64,000 nucleotides of DNA from assembly GCA_022478985.1 (NCBI GenBank), contig JAKSZP010013338.1:1-64000 (forward strand). Reading direction: 5' to 3'. The position numbers were made by a program, and so were the translations under genes. Shown here piece by piece: positions 1-11,762 of this stretch (positions within the stretch are counted from its first letter, which is position 1; every line of letters starts with the position of its first letter). Below the pieces are notes generated by a model. That model was not told the origin of the DNA, made no database searches, and saw nothing but the letters and a program-made list of their open reading frames with translations. Origin of the DNA: Massospora cicadina. Its lineage: Eukaryota; Entomophthoromycota; Entomophthoromycetes; Entomophthorales; Entomophthoraceae.

Positions 1-856
1 ATAGTAAGTTAAAGAATAGTTTATCATTCTAGCTCAGCTCATTTTGTTTTTTGTACAAACAATGAAATAATTATTTATATAATTAAGAAGTAAGATTCTT
101 AGTTGAGATTTACTCCATTAAGTGAGCAGAACTATTTACTTTTCAAAAACTTAAAACCCATCAATTTACAAAGGCACAACCTCAGTTCAGTAGCTATTAT
201 GTGGGAGTTCAATCAGCAACACAGCTTGATTATCCTATTTGGACTTTTTTGAACTTTAGTCTCATTAGCACCAACTAATACTCTAGTGATCAAAGGTCAA
301 GCTTGCAAAATTAGTTTTAAGATACCTGTTATCAGTGATATAAACCCAATCTTAGTAAAAGTTAGTAAAAGTAAATAAAATTAGTCTAAAGAACATAAAA
401 TCTATTGTGGGCTCTTAAACAGTGCTATGATTAAGATTGCATCATGCTTTGGGTCATGAAAGAATTATAAAAATGTCATCTCATTTTCAAATACCACATA
501 TAAAAAAAAGAATCACTTTTAATTTTACCTTTTTATTAAATATTATTAAGTAAAAGCATTGAATCACCCTTAACTTACTATGAAATTTCAACTACATACT
601 GTAAGATAAAGAAAGTATGATCAACTCTCATTTTTATTTTATGTTTATCTGCATCAAATGAGCCAATCTTAAAACAGTCATTATTTGGTGTTATATAAAA
701 TACTCAGAGCTTAAAAAAGTGATGGTAAGAGTATAATTAAACATAATTATCATCTGAAGTACTTTTTAAATATTTATAAAGATATCAGGAAAATGATAGT
801 AATTTTGTATAAATAGATTGAGTGGTTACCTATGACATACTTTGCTTTTCATAGCT
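1..856. other. AT-rich flank, no gene seen
   Basis: AT-rich sequence with no reading frame of useful length and no recognisable repeat boundary. It is the left flank of the E1 chromovirus, whose 5' LTR begins near 857. Confidence 0.6.
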
Positions 857-960
857 TGTTTTTCACAGTTAGTTAATTTTTCATGGTGTAAAAAGCCCCC
901 CTAAAGATAAGTCCAACAAGCTCTGGAGTCAATGACAGAACCCTTAAAGGTCACCAATAA

Positions 961-1547
961 TGTAATGGACCGGAAAACCCTAGTTCTGACCGCCATATAA
1001 ATAAATATTCTTTTGGTGCACTGACAAGCAACAAAACTGGCCAACCATGTTGGGAGTGGTACCCTCGGTACCCAACAAACCCAACACTCCCCTAATCCAG
1101 GTTGTTTATGCAAAGTCCTCTGGAGGAGTTGTCCCACTCCAACCCGCTCAAAATAGCATTTTAAAAGGGAAAAAGACCACAGGAAAGTGAGGTATGTGAA
1201 CCCCAAATTAACCTTTATTTTTATTATGGACATAAAAGCGCCCTGCCGTCCATAGCTCATCTGGGGAGCCACCATCAATGCTCCCCAGGTAGGTAATGCT
1301 AGGGGAAAAGCTTAGAATTCTGAAATGAACTTTGGAATGGGCAACTGCGCCTTATAAAGGCAGCGCTTTGGGGGCCTCACCTGAGTCATTGTTTAGGCTC
1401 AAACAAACCTAATCTACAACTTGGGTAAGGCACAATCCAACGCCCAAAATGACTGAACCACAAATATTCTAAAAGTGATCTGACTCAGATTCAGATTTTC
1501 TGAATCTGAGTCAGAAAGTAATAATTAAGATAAACTCAATCATTACA
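961..1547 (-). repeat. TRIM-like LTR, copy 1
   Basis: A 587-bp terminal repeat with inverted TGTAA/TTACA ends, collinear with 2131-2712 and 33621-34206. It contains conserved CTCATCTGGGGAGCC and GCCTTATAAAGGC blocks. The latter is a short palindrome with a TATA-like core and could be promoter sequence, which is inference. Confidence 0.85.
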
Positions 1548-2130
1548 TTACCCCCCACTAGAGGAGAGCCCCTCCCCAAAGAGGGTCCCCACAGTGGAAG
1601 GCTGCCGCGATGAGGGCTTCCTGGGGAGAGTTACCTTGAGTCCCAGAAAAATTAGCCCGTATGCACTCTGGGCCCCTTGAGGAAATACAAATGGTGATAG
1701 CAAATCAGCACTGGGCTGCTGGAGTCTGCCCACCTGACCCAAGGATGCACGCCCAGCACTTGGCTTTGTTGCTCCCCCCTCCTGAACTCTTGTTGGCGAT
1801 GGACTTCCTATCCTGACCAGGTCTGCACTTTCCTCAACAGAAGTGCAAGAGGGTGCGTGGTGCATCATGGCTGGACGTCCAACACCTTTCTGGGAGGATC
1901 ATCAGCAGGTGAAGGAGCCCTGCTGGGACAGGTCCCCTTGGTGCCACAAAATCCCTGGTGAGTGGGAAGCACCACTGGTAAATTAACTGATAGTCACTTC
2001 AAGTCCAGGGTTGGCCATCAGTCACCGGCTCCCACTGGTGCTTGTTCCTTGACAACTGTGACCAAGTGACCATTGAATTCAACAAAACTGGGGATCAGAA
2101 GCGTGCAGCGCACAAATGACTTTAGAACAA

Positions 2131-2712
2131 TGTAACAGACCGGAAACCCCCAGTTCCAACCACCATATAAATAAATATTCTCTTGGTGTAACAAACAACC
2201 AAATCGGCCAACCATGTAAGGAGAGGTACCCTTGGTACCTAACAAAACCAACACTCCCCTAATCCTGGTTGGTTATTCAAAGTCATCTGGAGGAGTTGGC
2301 CTACTTCAGCACACTTGAAATAGCATCTTGACATGGAAAAAGACCACAGTTAAGTGAGGCATGCAAACCCCAAATCAATCTTTATTTTTATTCTGGACAT
2401 AAAAGCACCCTGCCATCCATAGCTCATTTGGGGAGCCACCATCAATGCTCCCCAGGTAGAGAATGCTATGGGAAAAGCTTAGAATTCCAACGTGAACTTT
2501 ATAATGGGCAGGTGCGTTTTATAAAGGCATCACTTTGGGGGCCTCACACAATTTATTGATTAGGCTCACACAAGCCTAATCTTCGAACTTAGGTGAGGCA
2601 CAACCCAGTGTCCAAAATGACCAAACCACAAATATTCTAAAAGCGATCTGACTCAGATTCAGCTTTTCCAAATCTGAGTTGGAATATAATGATTGAGAAC
2701 TCAATTGTTACA
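2131..2712 (-). repeat. TRIM-like LTR, copy 2
   Basis: A 582-bp partner of the repeat at 961-1547, with the same termini and the same internal blocks in the same order. On the minus strand it would be the 5' LTR. The sequence just inside it (TTGTTCTAAAG) is not a primer-binding site I recognise. Confidence 0.83.
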
Positions 2713-3079
2713 AATGATATCTCCATGGTCATTGACCGGGAATGGTTTATGGCTTTGCCAGCCAGGGCTGGGGGGAATAGTGCTATAGAGGCAGAAAACT
2801 GGGGAAGATTGGTTTAGAATATTGAAAATAACTGATGTAAGGGTACATAATTTGGCCAAATTTCATAAAATATCAATATTTGCTAGAAGGTAAAGAATTT
2901 ACAGCTCTTATTTATTTGGAGAAGGTCAACAAGGTGATGTACACTTCCAATATAGTGAGGATAAAATAATTAACTGTAGAAATTTAAAGACACCCCAGAG
3001 GGTTCAAAGCCCCACTTGTTGTCTCAAGAACCACCAAGTTTAGGACGGTAGTGGGGTTTATGCTGACTTATCCTTGGAT

Positions 3080-6000
3080 GCATTATGAGTGAAGGAAAGA
3101 ATCAATCTTTATAAACCATATGGGGAACCATGTATTGATTGTTCCTCTGTTACGTGGGGTCATGTTTCCATACAACCATGCTTGGAAATGATCCAATATA
3201 TGATAGTGAAAACGATTGATGGCTTCTTGGAGTGTGGGCGTTGCTCCTGTGAACGATTCCAGTACTATAGTATGGATTTTCCATAGTGCTATTGCACTAT
3301 TAATGCCCGTAGGGATGGATGGATAGGTGACTCCATGTTTAGAGCGAACATGTTCCTAGCCAGACTGAATGATTGTCCACTGTCTTGGCGGAATAAGCGC
3401 ATGACCTTTTTCTATATAGCTACTGATGTTGGACATTGTTCTAAACGGTGTACTAGGCTTCCATATTAGCCAAATATTGTGCATGATGAATAGGCAGCAT
3501 TTGACCGTTCTGATGTGCGGTATACTCCCCTCATGAATCTCCACACATTTGCTCTTATCCTAATTTAAAGTAGTGAGTGATGTGTGTATCTCCAGATTCC
3601 TCTTTGGGTCTCCAGGTTGTATGGTATATCCATATGATCGAAATAATCAATCCTGGCTAGGGTACTCTGATTTCTGCATATTATGTTATCTGTGACTATA
3701 CGGCCATTAATTTTCTGTCTGTGAGTTAGCCTTGGGCGTCCTCAGTGACTGATCTGGCCACATATGTGAATCTTCCACTCTGCTCTTCTCATGGCTAGAA
3801 GTATTCATTTGAAGTGTGCAGAAGTGACATGTGGTCCTGCAGCTGTAGGATGAGACGCCAGATACTTGATTAATGTACTTGGGTGATTTGGGTTTCTTAA
3901 TCAGAGTGCTTATGTAAAATTATTCCTTGCTGTTCTGGATCAATGTATATTTGGAAGATCTGGGCTGGTCACATGAGCTATCCAGGATCCTAGTATATGG
4001 GTCGCTTGCTCTACATAAGTAGTTAGCCCCATAGCTCTGTTCCTCTTAGAGCAAAATAGGGTTTCAAGGTATACAAGGGGGTTGTGGTTGGACCAAATCA
4101 ATCCCTTTATTTAGCGTAGATTGTGTTAAAAAAGGCCAGCGAGAAAGAAATTGCATGAGCCATAAACCATATGATTGATAGTATCATGGAACTGGCTACT
4201 GTGACCCTTCCTGTTAGACCTGTTTGATGTCCATGTAAGGAGGCAATGCGTTTTGTTATTTTATCTAGAAGTTTATTTTCCATCATGGAGTTGGCGTAAC
4301 CTCCTGCTTCCAACTATACTCCCAAGTGACAGACAGGTCCAGCTGTCAGCTTGGTAGTGAAGGGAAGTTTCAGTGGGGTAATTGCTGATCTTCGCCTCCT
4401 ATGTCTGGTGAGGAGTCTTGATGTTGTATCGGTTTGTTGACTCAGGGTAGATGGCGTCCGATGGTTCTGATATTTCCCCAAAAGTATGATTTCCGTTTTC
4501 TCAGTGTTAAGTGATGCGTTGCTTATGGATGAATATTCTTGTATTATCTTCTCAATTCTGCGAGGAATCCTTGTTGTTGGATATACCCACCATGCAGGCA
4601 TCTTCAAAGGCCATCATTTTGACTGGAGGTTGGCCATAGACATTGATTCCATTGAGAAGTGCGTTTGTATTCCGGATTAGAGGATCCAGAATAAAATTGT
4701 AAAGTAGAGGAAAAAGGGTCTCCTTGTTGAGTCCTCTCTGTGGAAAAACTGGGTTAGTTAAAAAACCTGCTCCGCGCACAGCCAAAGTGGCTGACTCTGT
4801 GAACAACATCACTCAGTTTATGAACTTATTTAAGAGTTTGAATTTTGGAAGACAGGACCTAATATAGGTCCAGTTCACCCTGTCATATGCCTTCTGTTGA
4901 TTTAAATATACCAGCGCTCCAGAGGCTTTAGATTAGCAAACATTTGCAATTGTGTGAATATTGCCCCATATGGATCTTCTTGGGACAAATCCAAATTGTG
5001 ATGAGGATATCACAAAAGTTGCAATTTCCCCTAGTCGTTTGGCCATAATTTTTGTGAATATTTTTGTTTAAGTATTGGTTAGGTTGATTGGACTCCAATT
5101 GGATAAGTTTATCTATCTCTTTTTTTATATAGTAACAGTGTATGCTTCTTTGCCTCAAGTTGGAAGGCATTCTTCCATGATGCACTTGTTTATGGAAGCT
5201 AAAAGTATTTTAGAGAAGTTGGTAAAATTTTTATATAGAATTCATAGGTAATCCCATCAGTTCCAGGGCATTTCCCTCTTGGTGCACCGCGTACTACTTC
5301 CCATAATTCCTCGCATGATACTAGGTTAATTAAATTGAAGCTTTGAGCTGTGGTTTCAATATGTGTGTTTACAAGGATTTCCTCAATTTTTACTAGTTCA
5401 ACCAGTTCAGATTTATATAAATTCATATAAGCCATGTGTAATTTGATCATGACTTCTTTTAGTGTTTCTGCTATGGATTTGTCTGGTCATATAACCTGTG
5501 TGCAGGCTATCATATTTTTTCAGGCGTAAAATTGATGGAAAAATAGCTTGAGTAAGTTTCTCTGTCTTTTAGGTTTTTTGCTCTATATTGAACCCCAACT
5601 CAGTGTTGGTGTTCGTGTATCAGGATGTTTAACCAAGCAGAAACCTCTACCCATTTGCATCCCCATTAAGGACTATATCCTGTGCATGGGACATTATTTT
5701 CCAGGTGATTGATTTCTGACAAGGTGTGTTTGATAATGGCTGAAGCTGCCCTATTTCTTCTTGATGCTGTGTGTTTAATCTGTTGTGTTGTTGATTTTTT
5801 TAAATTTTCCCAGGTAGTTAATGGGTCCAAACAGAAAGGTGTTTGTTAATCCCATGTTGAGGATATTTCCTCCATCCAGTATTGAAATTCTGAGTCAGCT
5901 AAATTTTTTGGGAATATTCTGCACCACCTGGGTGCTTGGATAGTTGTTTCCGCTGTAGTGTAGGGCACTGAAACTAGCATATGGTTGGAGAATTTGATTT

Positions 6001-7760
6001 TTGTAGTCTTGTGTAAAAATTTACTTTTGGTGGTTGTTATCAGCATGCAACCCTTAACCTTTTTACTGCACAGGTTTGGTTTCCTTGTGCACTATGTCAC
6101 ATTGTATAGAATGAATTATTAACTAATAATAGTATGGAGACTATTATCTGTAGTTAAGTATGAATTATATTTTGGCCCAACGCTTTGGACAGTATTACAA
6201 ATTAAATACTCATGAAGTCGTACTCATAAGTATTTGTTCCCTAAGCTATTGTATACCCAATCTTGGCTGAAATACCCTGGTGACAGTCTCTTTTGGCCCA
6301 ACACACAGTCAGCAGCTATCCCTAATTGTGGCTCCTTCTTCTCTAGATCCCCGCTTGGATCTTTACTCTTCTCTCTGAGAGTCTTCCAAATATTGCCCTC
6401 TGCAATGATATCCTTGAGACAGAACAACACAATAGAAGCTGATAGTTTAACTATACACCGAATTGATAATGTAAATACTTCTAATTACTATAAACACTGG
6501 TTTTTTATTATAGTAAATCCTAGGGAATATATAAAGTGGGGAATTTGGCTGTCCAACCCTTGGTTGACACCTCTTCGATGAAACAGCAGCTGTTGCCTTT
6601 GAATTACCCATCCTCATCTCAGCAGCAATGGTCTTCCCCATCCTGGCTAGGATTCCATCATTGGACATCCTTGAGACCTCAAATGGAAAGAGTCAGAAAA
6701 CGTGTCCCTAACGTTTTCCTCTCAATCCAAGTGAACCAACCATACTTGGCTAGCGACCTGCTTAGGTAATGGGACTTATTACCCATTATGGCAGGTCACT
6801 CACCAACCGATTGATTTTCTAGTTTCAGGTGGCATCACTTACCTTGCAACTTGCTATTCATTCCCAACCAGTTGGTGATGAAACCCGACCAATCCCAATC
6901 AGTACACCTGATAGTTAATAACTATCAAATGCCCCTATTTCGTTGGCAACTCCGCCTGATGAGATATTAAGTATTCATCTGGATTGATCCCCGAAAATAT
7001 GACCAGGTGATATCCCAAAATCCCCCAAACGTAGTTACTCTGAAACTTGGGCTAACCAATTTCTGATATACTTCACCTTAGGGCATTTTCCCCTAGCGAT
7101 ACCAGGTAATCTAGCAGGCTGGGAATATGGGAAAAAATCCCAACATCTTATAAATTATGAATTTGCTGTCATAAAATTAATGTTGCAATTATTAGGTCTA
7201 TATGTGACATAGAGATAAGTACACCGTTGTGCACATGTAGGTGTGTTTGTTCTGTAGGAGGAATGACCATTTAGCTAATGGATCATACAGTCCCAGGATG
7301 GCCTTTAGCATGCAAATTTCTACTTGCCCTTGTGATGCCTCCATTATGTGTGGCCATCAGTCAGTATCTGGTTTAATCCAGCAGTTCATGTCTCCCATGA
7401 AAAAAGGGTTTTCTGGAAGATGGAGTTGTGTTAGATCTGTTAAAAACTCTTGTCAGTCCGTTGCACAGTTTGATGCATACACACTAGCTATTGTGTGCAC
7501 TTCTTTGTGCCATGAGAAGGTGATGGTAAGTACACGGCCATCCAGGAACAAATTATTAATGAAATTAAAGTTTTGGTTCGCGCATACTATCACCCCACAG
7601 TGTTGTGACCAAAACAATATTGTTGGGAGGAGCATTTTTTCCCATGGCCCCTCCTTTCCCTGTGGACAGTGGGTTTCGCAGGAGACTCAACTTCTTGGCC
7701 TGGGACATTAAGGCCTTGAGTCCCACTATGTTCAGCATCCCTGTCTTTACTGAGACGCCC
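3080..7760 (-). pseudogene. LINE C ORF2 (endonuclease-reverse transcriptase), broken
   Basis: The frame starts near 7740 with MLNIVGLKAL, the AP-endonuclease N-terminus. The stretch that carries the catalytic Glu in sister copies (IQESH) is missing. The endonuclease continues as DGRVLTITFSW, GDMNCW and SMSHIDL, is interrupted by a solo LTR, and resumes at 6046 with KIKFSNHMLVS. RT pieces follow at 5450-5199, 4812-4552 and 4607-4107. They include a PRGKCPGTDG segment (match to the LINE finger region), a degenerate active site (FEDACMVG) and LLGKYQN. The C-terminal domain (3544-3080) aligns with LINEs A and B up to WFPIWFIK. Frameshifts and stops are throughout. Confidence 0.85.
6051..7183 (-). 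repeat. Solo LTR of the E4 family inside LINE C
   Basis: LINE C endonuclease codons stop at SHIDLII (near 7190) and resume at LITTTKS (near 6045). The 1.13 kb between is flanked by TGCAA on both sides (6046-6050, 7184-7188). On the minus strand it contains TGTTGGGATTTT, then CCCAG, GCTAGATTAC and CTAGGGGA in the same order as the E4 LTRs at 43548 and 57468. Near its other end is an AATAGTCTCCATACTATTA block, also shared with E4. The TGTTGGG start would be at 7145, about 38 bp inside the apparent duplication, so the exact right boundary is uncertain. Confidence 0.7.
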
Positions 7761-8251
7761 AGTGCGCCTCAGGAGCGGTTAGCAGGTCCCCTGGCCCTAC
7801 TCCCTCGCCCTCATTACTCTCCATTGCACCTCTGCTGTGGAGAGCATAACTATGAGTAAAAGTTGGGGTGTATTCTGCCCCTTTCATTACCGCTGTTTTT
7901 GCTCCTCTATAGCCTTTGTTGGTTTTTCAATTTATCATTGCGGTGCACTTGTGTACTCTTATTGGCCACATTTTTATTTTGTGCATTCCATTGTTGATTT
8001 TCACTCCCAATTGGGTTGTGCTCCACAATTTTTTCGGGTGGGGGGGGTGCTGAACCCCCGCTTTTCTGCATTTGCTTTCTAAATCAGGTTCCGCCAAATC
8101 CATTCTGTTTGGATTGGCTGTTTTGTTTTCCACGTGATCTGATTGGCTCATTGTTTCAAGTTCATCCATGTCTTCTTGAATCTGTTCTGGCGATATTTAT
8201 TTTTCACAAATGCCTTTGCCTTGGCTGTGGCCAACTTGTGAGCTAGTTTGG

Positions 8252-9199
8252 TCATTTTTTGTTCTTTTGGGGAAATTGGTCAATTATTTTGTATTGCCCT
8301 TGTTCTCCCCAGTTGAATGCTTGTGTGGTATTTGTGATTCTGGCGTACTCTGAGTCATCTTCGCCCATTTCTTCCTCACAGAATTCTCTTTCTCTTAGGC
8401 CTTCTTTTATGGGACAAGCATGAATCTTGTGCCCAAAGGCCTGGCAGTGGTTGCATATGGGGGGCGTGCTCTCCACTGTTGCGTGAAATAGTTGGGCTTT
8501 TTTCCCATCAATAGTGCAAGATGTGATGTGGGGGATTTTTGTGATATCCTCCTCTATCTCCTGGTTTGGGAAATGATTGTGATTGCCTTCCCAGTGCTGA
8601 GGTTCAGCATCATCTAGAATCTTTGCATTTCAAATTGTTTAACTTCTCTGTAGGCTTCCATCCTCCCTGGAGATGCCATTTGACTACTGTGCATGCTAGT
8701 GTAGTCAGAAGGTAATTAAAAATTATGAACATGACTTTATATTCTAACTAACATGTGCGTTTGGTCGATACCAAGTGCTGACCATAAGGAAGGTTGAGTA
8801 CTACTCTGACCTTTGCTGCTTCATTTGCTTCTTCCACTGTTTCAAACCCAACATATACCCAGAATTTGTGGATAGTATGGGTTGTTAAGTACACCACATG
8901 TGAAAAAATTTTAAGTTGGACTTTGCCGAACTTTTCCCACATTGTTGGTCTCTCTACGCCAAGAATATTGATATCCCATGTTCCACTGACAACAGTGGTT
9001 GCGAGTAGGATACTTCCATTTAGCTGCAGTATTCTACTAAAAAATTCACAAAACCCATTGGGTGTGCCACCTCAGGTTTTTTGTTTTTACTGTTATTTTT
9101 GTTTGCTCATGTGCGCTTGGTACCTTTGGGAAGTGCAGATCCAGGTCCTCTCCCCTTTACCATGTTCGCCCAATTCCTTACTTTATTAATTGTGCTCAT
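8252..9199 (-). pseudogene. LINE C ORF1 (nucleic-acid-binding protein), broken
   Basis: Read from the ATG at 9199 downward. The N-terminus starts MSTINK and aligns with the LINE A ORF1. The middle block (8748-8942) matches the LINE A segment around VYIATN...GFETAD...LPEGKK. The C-terminal part (8252-8476) carries a CX2CX4HX4C zinc knuckle, followed by an acidic stretch and an FNWGEQGQYKI motif shared with LINE A (FRWGEDGLYSI). In LINEs, ORF1 coats the RNA in the ribonucleoprotein. Several stops and frameshifts separate these blocks, so no functional protein is made. Confidence 0.82.
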
Positions 9200-9805
9200 C
9201 TCACCTTGTATTGATTATTAAATTGTACTTTTGAATTGAATAATACTAAAGGTGATAGTAATCGGAAGGAAAATGAGATTTTACAGCTCAAACTCAGGGC
9301 TTTGGTAAATTCTTTGAAACTATTGCGACTTTTCCCTTTATATTCATTCCCTAGCTGAGAAAGGTTTTGCTTTAATATAAAACAGTTAAATTTTAATAAA
9401 GTTTAGGGATTATTTGCTGAAGATTTCTCATGTTTTTCTTTTATTTTTATTAAGAAAACTCTAATTGAAACCTTCATGACGGTTGGACTCCATTCTCCAC
9501 TCTGGTCTAACCCTCACCTTTGGCGCAAAGCCCCCCCACACCACGGCCTATTCCATCGACTCTACAGCATTTAAATCGCCACCTTTTGCCGAAGTTCCTA
9601 CTCTACCTACACCAGCTCTCAGGAATTCTTGTGCCTGATGGTTGTCATCAGTTTGGTGTTCATTTTGCTTAAAAATTATTTATTAACATAACTAAGATAA
9701 TCTGGGACGTTGCTTCCTTTTGGTTAGCCGCTTTACTTTGTTCTGACAGGATTTTGCCTAGCGCCTTTCCCCCTGAGACCTCATGCGCTCTAGTTTCCTA
9801 TTACA

Positions 9806-11369
9806 TTATCTGAGAAAAAGCCTAGATTTCATTGTGAGTTTTTTCTCCTGTTGGGTAGCTAGAGTCAGCCCAACCCTCTCAAAGTTGTCTGTTTTTCAAG
9901 TGGTTCCCTGGTCTGGTACTATTGTATACCTCCTGGCCTTAGTTGTTATTTTCTTCAAATGGTGTGCTTAGAGTGTTGCGCGGCTTCCCTCACTCAAGAA
10001 GCTCATGCAGTGTGCAGTACCTGACACTACAACCTTAACCTTCTTTCATTTACGTAATTTAAAATTTAAAAAGTAGATCTTTACCACGTTGTCCAACCTT
10101 AGGGTCCGCCTAAGTCTCAAGACAAGAACTTAGCTGACGTCCTTGTAATCCAGCTGCTACTCCGTGAGATTTCAGAGGGACTTACAAATGGTTACTCTCC
10201 GCTGGTGAAAATAATAGATCCCTCCCAGAATTACGCCCAGCGTTGAAAACGTTTGTCAAGCCTTATGAGTTTTCCCCAGCCACCTTTAAGGACTATAAAT
10301 TCTTTTTCACTTGGCCCAAGGAGACCTCACTAGGGCACAGTACTGCGCCTGTTCCAAGATAAGGCATTAAGGTTGTAATCTCTTTGACAGTTGAAAATGG
10401 CCCTTCTCCGCAAGTCCCTAGATGACACTAAGCTTGCCTTGGCATATAGGATAACCCTCACCCCTCCTTATCTTGGATGTGCTCCATCCTTGCATCCATG
10501 TTGTCTAACATCATCTATGTTGCCAAGCCCAACTGTACCACAGACCCTCAGATCTTAGAAATTGACTTCCATCTCTGTTGTGCGCCTTCAGGGCACCTAC
10601 TTTGGTAAAACTGACACCATTCAAGTTTCAGATCCTGTTGTACATATCCAGCTAAGGCCCTAGATGTCATGGACACCTCCAACCTGACTATAGAATATTC
10701 TTCCTATGTACTCTCCCAGTACCGCTTAGAAGCAGCAATGAGTTCGCTGGTAGGTGAGACTGAAACCTCCTTCATAGATGGGGATCTCCTCAATACTGGC
10801 CCTGCACCGCTGTGCTCCACGGATTACCCCTCGCTTCTGTCCTCAAAAATAGAGAGGGTTAGTAAGTTTAACCCATTTGATTCAGAGAATTAATTTCACT
10901 CTATCCACGGAACCTCTGTTGCCGTTTTAAACCTATGCTTTCCTTCCAACCTGTTGTCCCAGTTACCCAGTTAAACAACTCTTCCCCATTAATCAGTATC
11001 TCCTTTCTTGGAGGACCATATACAAAACGGTTAGATATCTATTAAAAGATGATTGAAGAGAAACTCTCCTCGGACAACCTCTCCAAAAACTTGGCCGTCC
11101 TTACTGGTGTAGTTTCTTGCAATAAAGATCTTCCTCCCGCCGAACATAGAGCGTTACTATACCCTACTTTGTTCAAATACCATGTCAACTCACTGGCATA
11201 ATGAATTCAAAAAGCTGTTGGATTCTCAGGGGATACTCTTGCCAACATTCTACCATCTGGGCTTGGAGCCATCCTACCCTCTCTTGGCTCTGTAGAAAAA
11301 TAAATCCTCCTCTGTGTACTTCATGTTTAAAGCTACCTTTTACTTTGAAGATAAAAATTCCAAGCGTTC
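9806..11369 (+). pseudogene. E1 gag region, decayed
   Basis: This stretch lies between the E1 5' LTR and its protease, where chromoviruses encode Gag. Translation gives short open pieces in different frames, such as LADVLVIQLLLREISEGL near 10130 and a 74-codon piece at 10669-10893, broken by stops. No zinc knuckle was visible. The assignment rests on position more than on sequence. No clear tRNA primer site follows the LTR. Confidence 0.55.
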
Positions 11370-11762
11370 ACTTTAGTTGACACTGGCGCTTTTAAGAACC
11401 CTTAACTGTCAAGAGCTAATGGAGGCCCTGGACCTTCCCTTAGGTTTTGGTTTTTTTGTGAAGTGGGTGCTTCTCAAACCATTATAAGTTACAGTGTATT
11501 ATCACCTGTTTCCTTTATTGCAGGCGACGGATACTTTGTAGAGCTTCTCCTAGTATAAAAATCTCCTGTACCCTGGTATTCTGTGTGTTGGCTTGTGGCG
11601 CCAATTTGACATCTTCACCAACCTCGTGGACAAGTATGCATGCAAAGTTCCCTGTAGTATTCACGGTTACCAGCCCTTGTCTGGATGAAAAACAATGGCG
11701 CTCCAAAGAAAATGAGGCCTCTCTCCTAAGGTAGGCCTAGCATCTATTCATCTGACTTTCAC
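11370..11762 (+). pseudogene. E1 aspartic protease fragment
   Basis: The retropepsin signature VDTGAFKN is readable at about 11378-11401. With a one-base frame change it continues as CQELMEALDLPLG, the usual order after the active site in gypsy proteases. The protease would mature the Gag-Pol polyprotein. Chromovirus E2 is inserted right after this domain (at 11763), separating it from the E1 RT, which resumes at 20646. Confidence 0.75.

Larger units (their letters stand above)
961..2712 (-). mobile_element. TRIM-like miniature LTR element
   Basis: Two direct repeats, 961-1547 (587 bp) and 2131-2712 (582 bp), both begin TGTAA and end TTACA. They enclose only 583 bp. The flanks are AATAA (956-960) and AATGA (2713-2717), a 4/5 match to a 5-bp target duplication, and the E1 3' LTR reads CTAATGACC at the uninterrupted site. 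A G-run followed by TAA next to the 961 repeat, read on the minus strand, looks like a polypurine tract and favours minus orientation. The interior holds one 106-codon minus frame (1548-1868) resembling no protein I recognise. It has no pol, so it must be mobilised in trans. The repeats have clearly diverged, so it is not recent. A solo LTR of the same family lies at 33621-34206. Confidence 0.85.
2908..9279 (-). mobile_element. LINE C: full-length non-LTR retrotransposon
   Basis: A minus-strand LINE flanked by a perfect 10-bp duplication, TTTACAGCTC (2898-2907 and 9280-9289), inside the E1 5' LTR. From 5' to 3' on the minus strand it has a ~80-nt leader, ORF1 with a CCHC knuckle (ICNHCQAFGHKIHAC), AP-endonuclease, RT, and a conserved C-terminal domain ending in a WFPIWFIK-like segment, then an AT-rich 3' end with AATAAATAA. 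The 5' leader aligns with those of LINEs A and B, so it is not 5'-truncated. A solo LTR (6051-7183) is inserted in the endonuclease. The RT active site reads FEDAC where related copies read FADDC, so the enzyme is dead. Confidence 0.9.
857..9805 (+). repeat. E1 5' LTR in three pieces
   Basis: The LTR survives as 857-960, 2713-2907 and 9290-9805, about 0.81 kb once the TRIM-like element and LINE C are removed. The pieces align in order with the 800-bp 3' LTR at 24140-24939. The first piece holds the GCCCCCCTAAAGATAAGTCC segment, the second TGGCTTTGCCAGCC and the third GTTTAGGGATTATTTGCTG. This ordered collinearity is the main evidence that two separate insertions broke one LTR. Confidence 0.85.

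Noticed and set aside
901..1278. 125-codon minus frame as a gene
   Set aside because: It crosses the E1 LTR/TRIM LTR boundary at 960/961, so it cannot be an ancestral gene.
7241..7711. 156-codon plus frame
   Set aside because: Shadow of the LINE C endonuclease on the minus strand.
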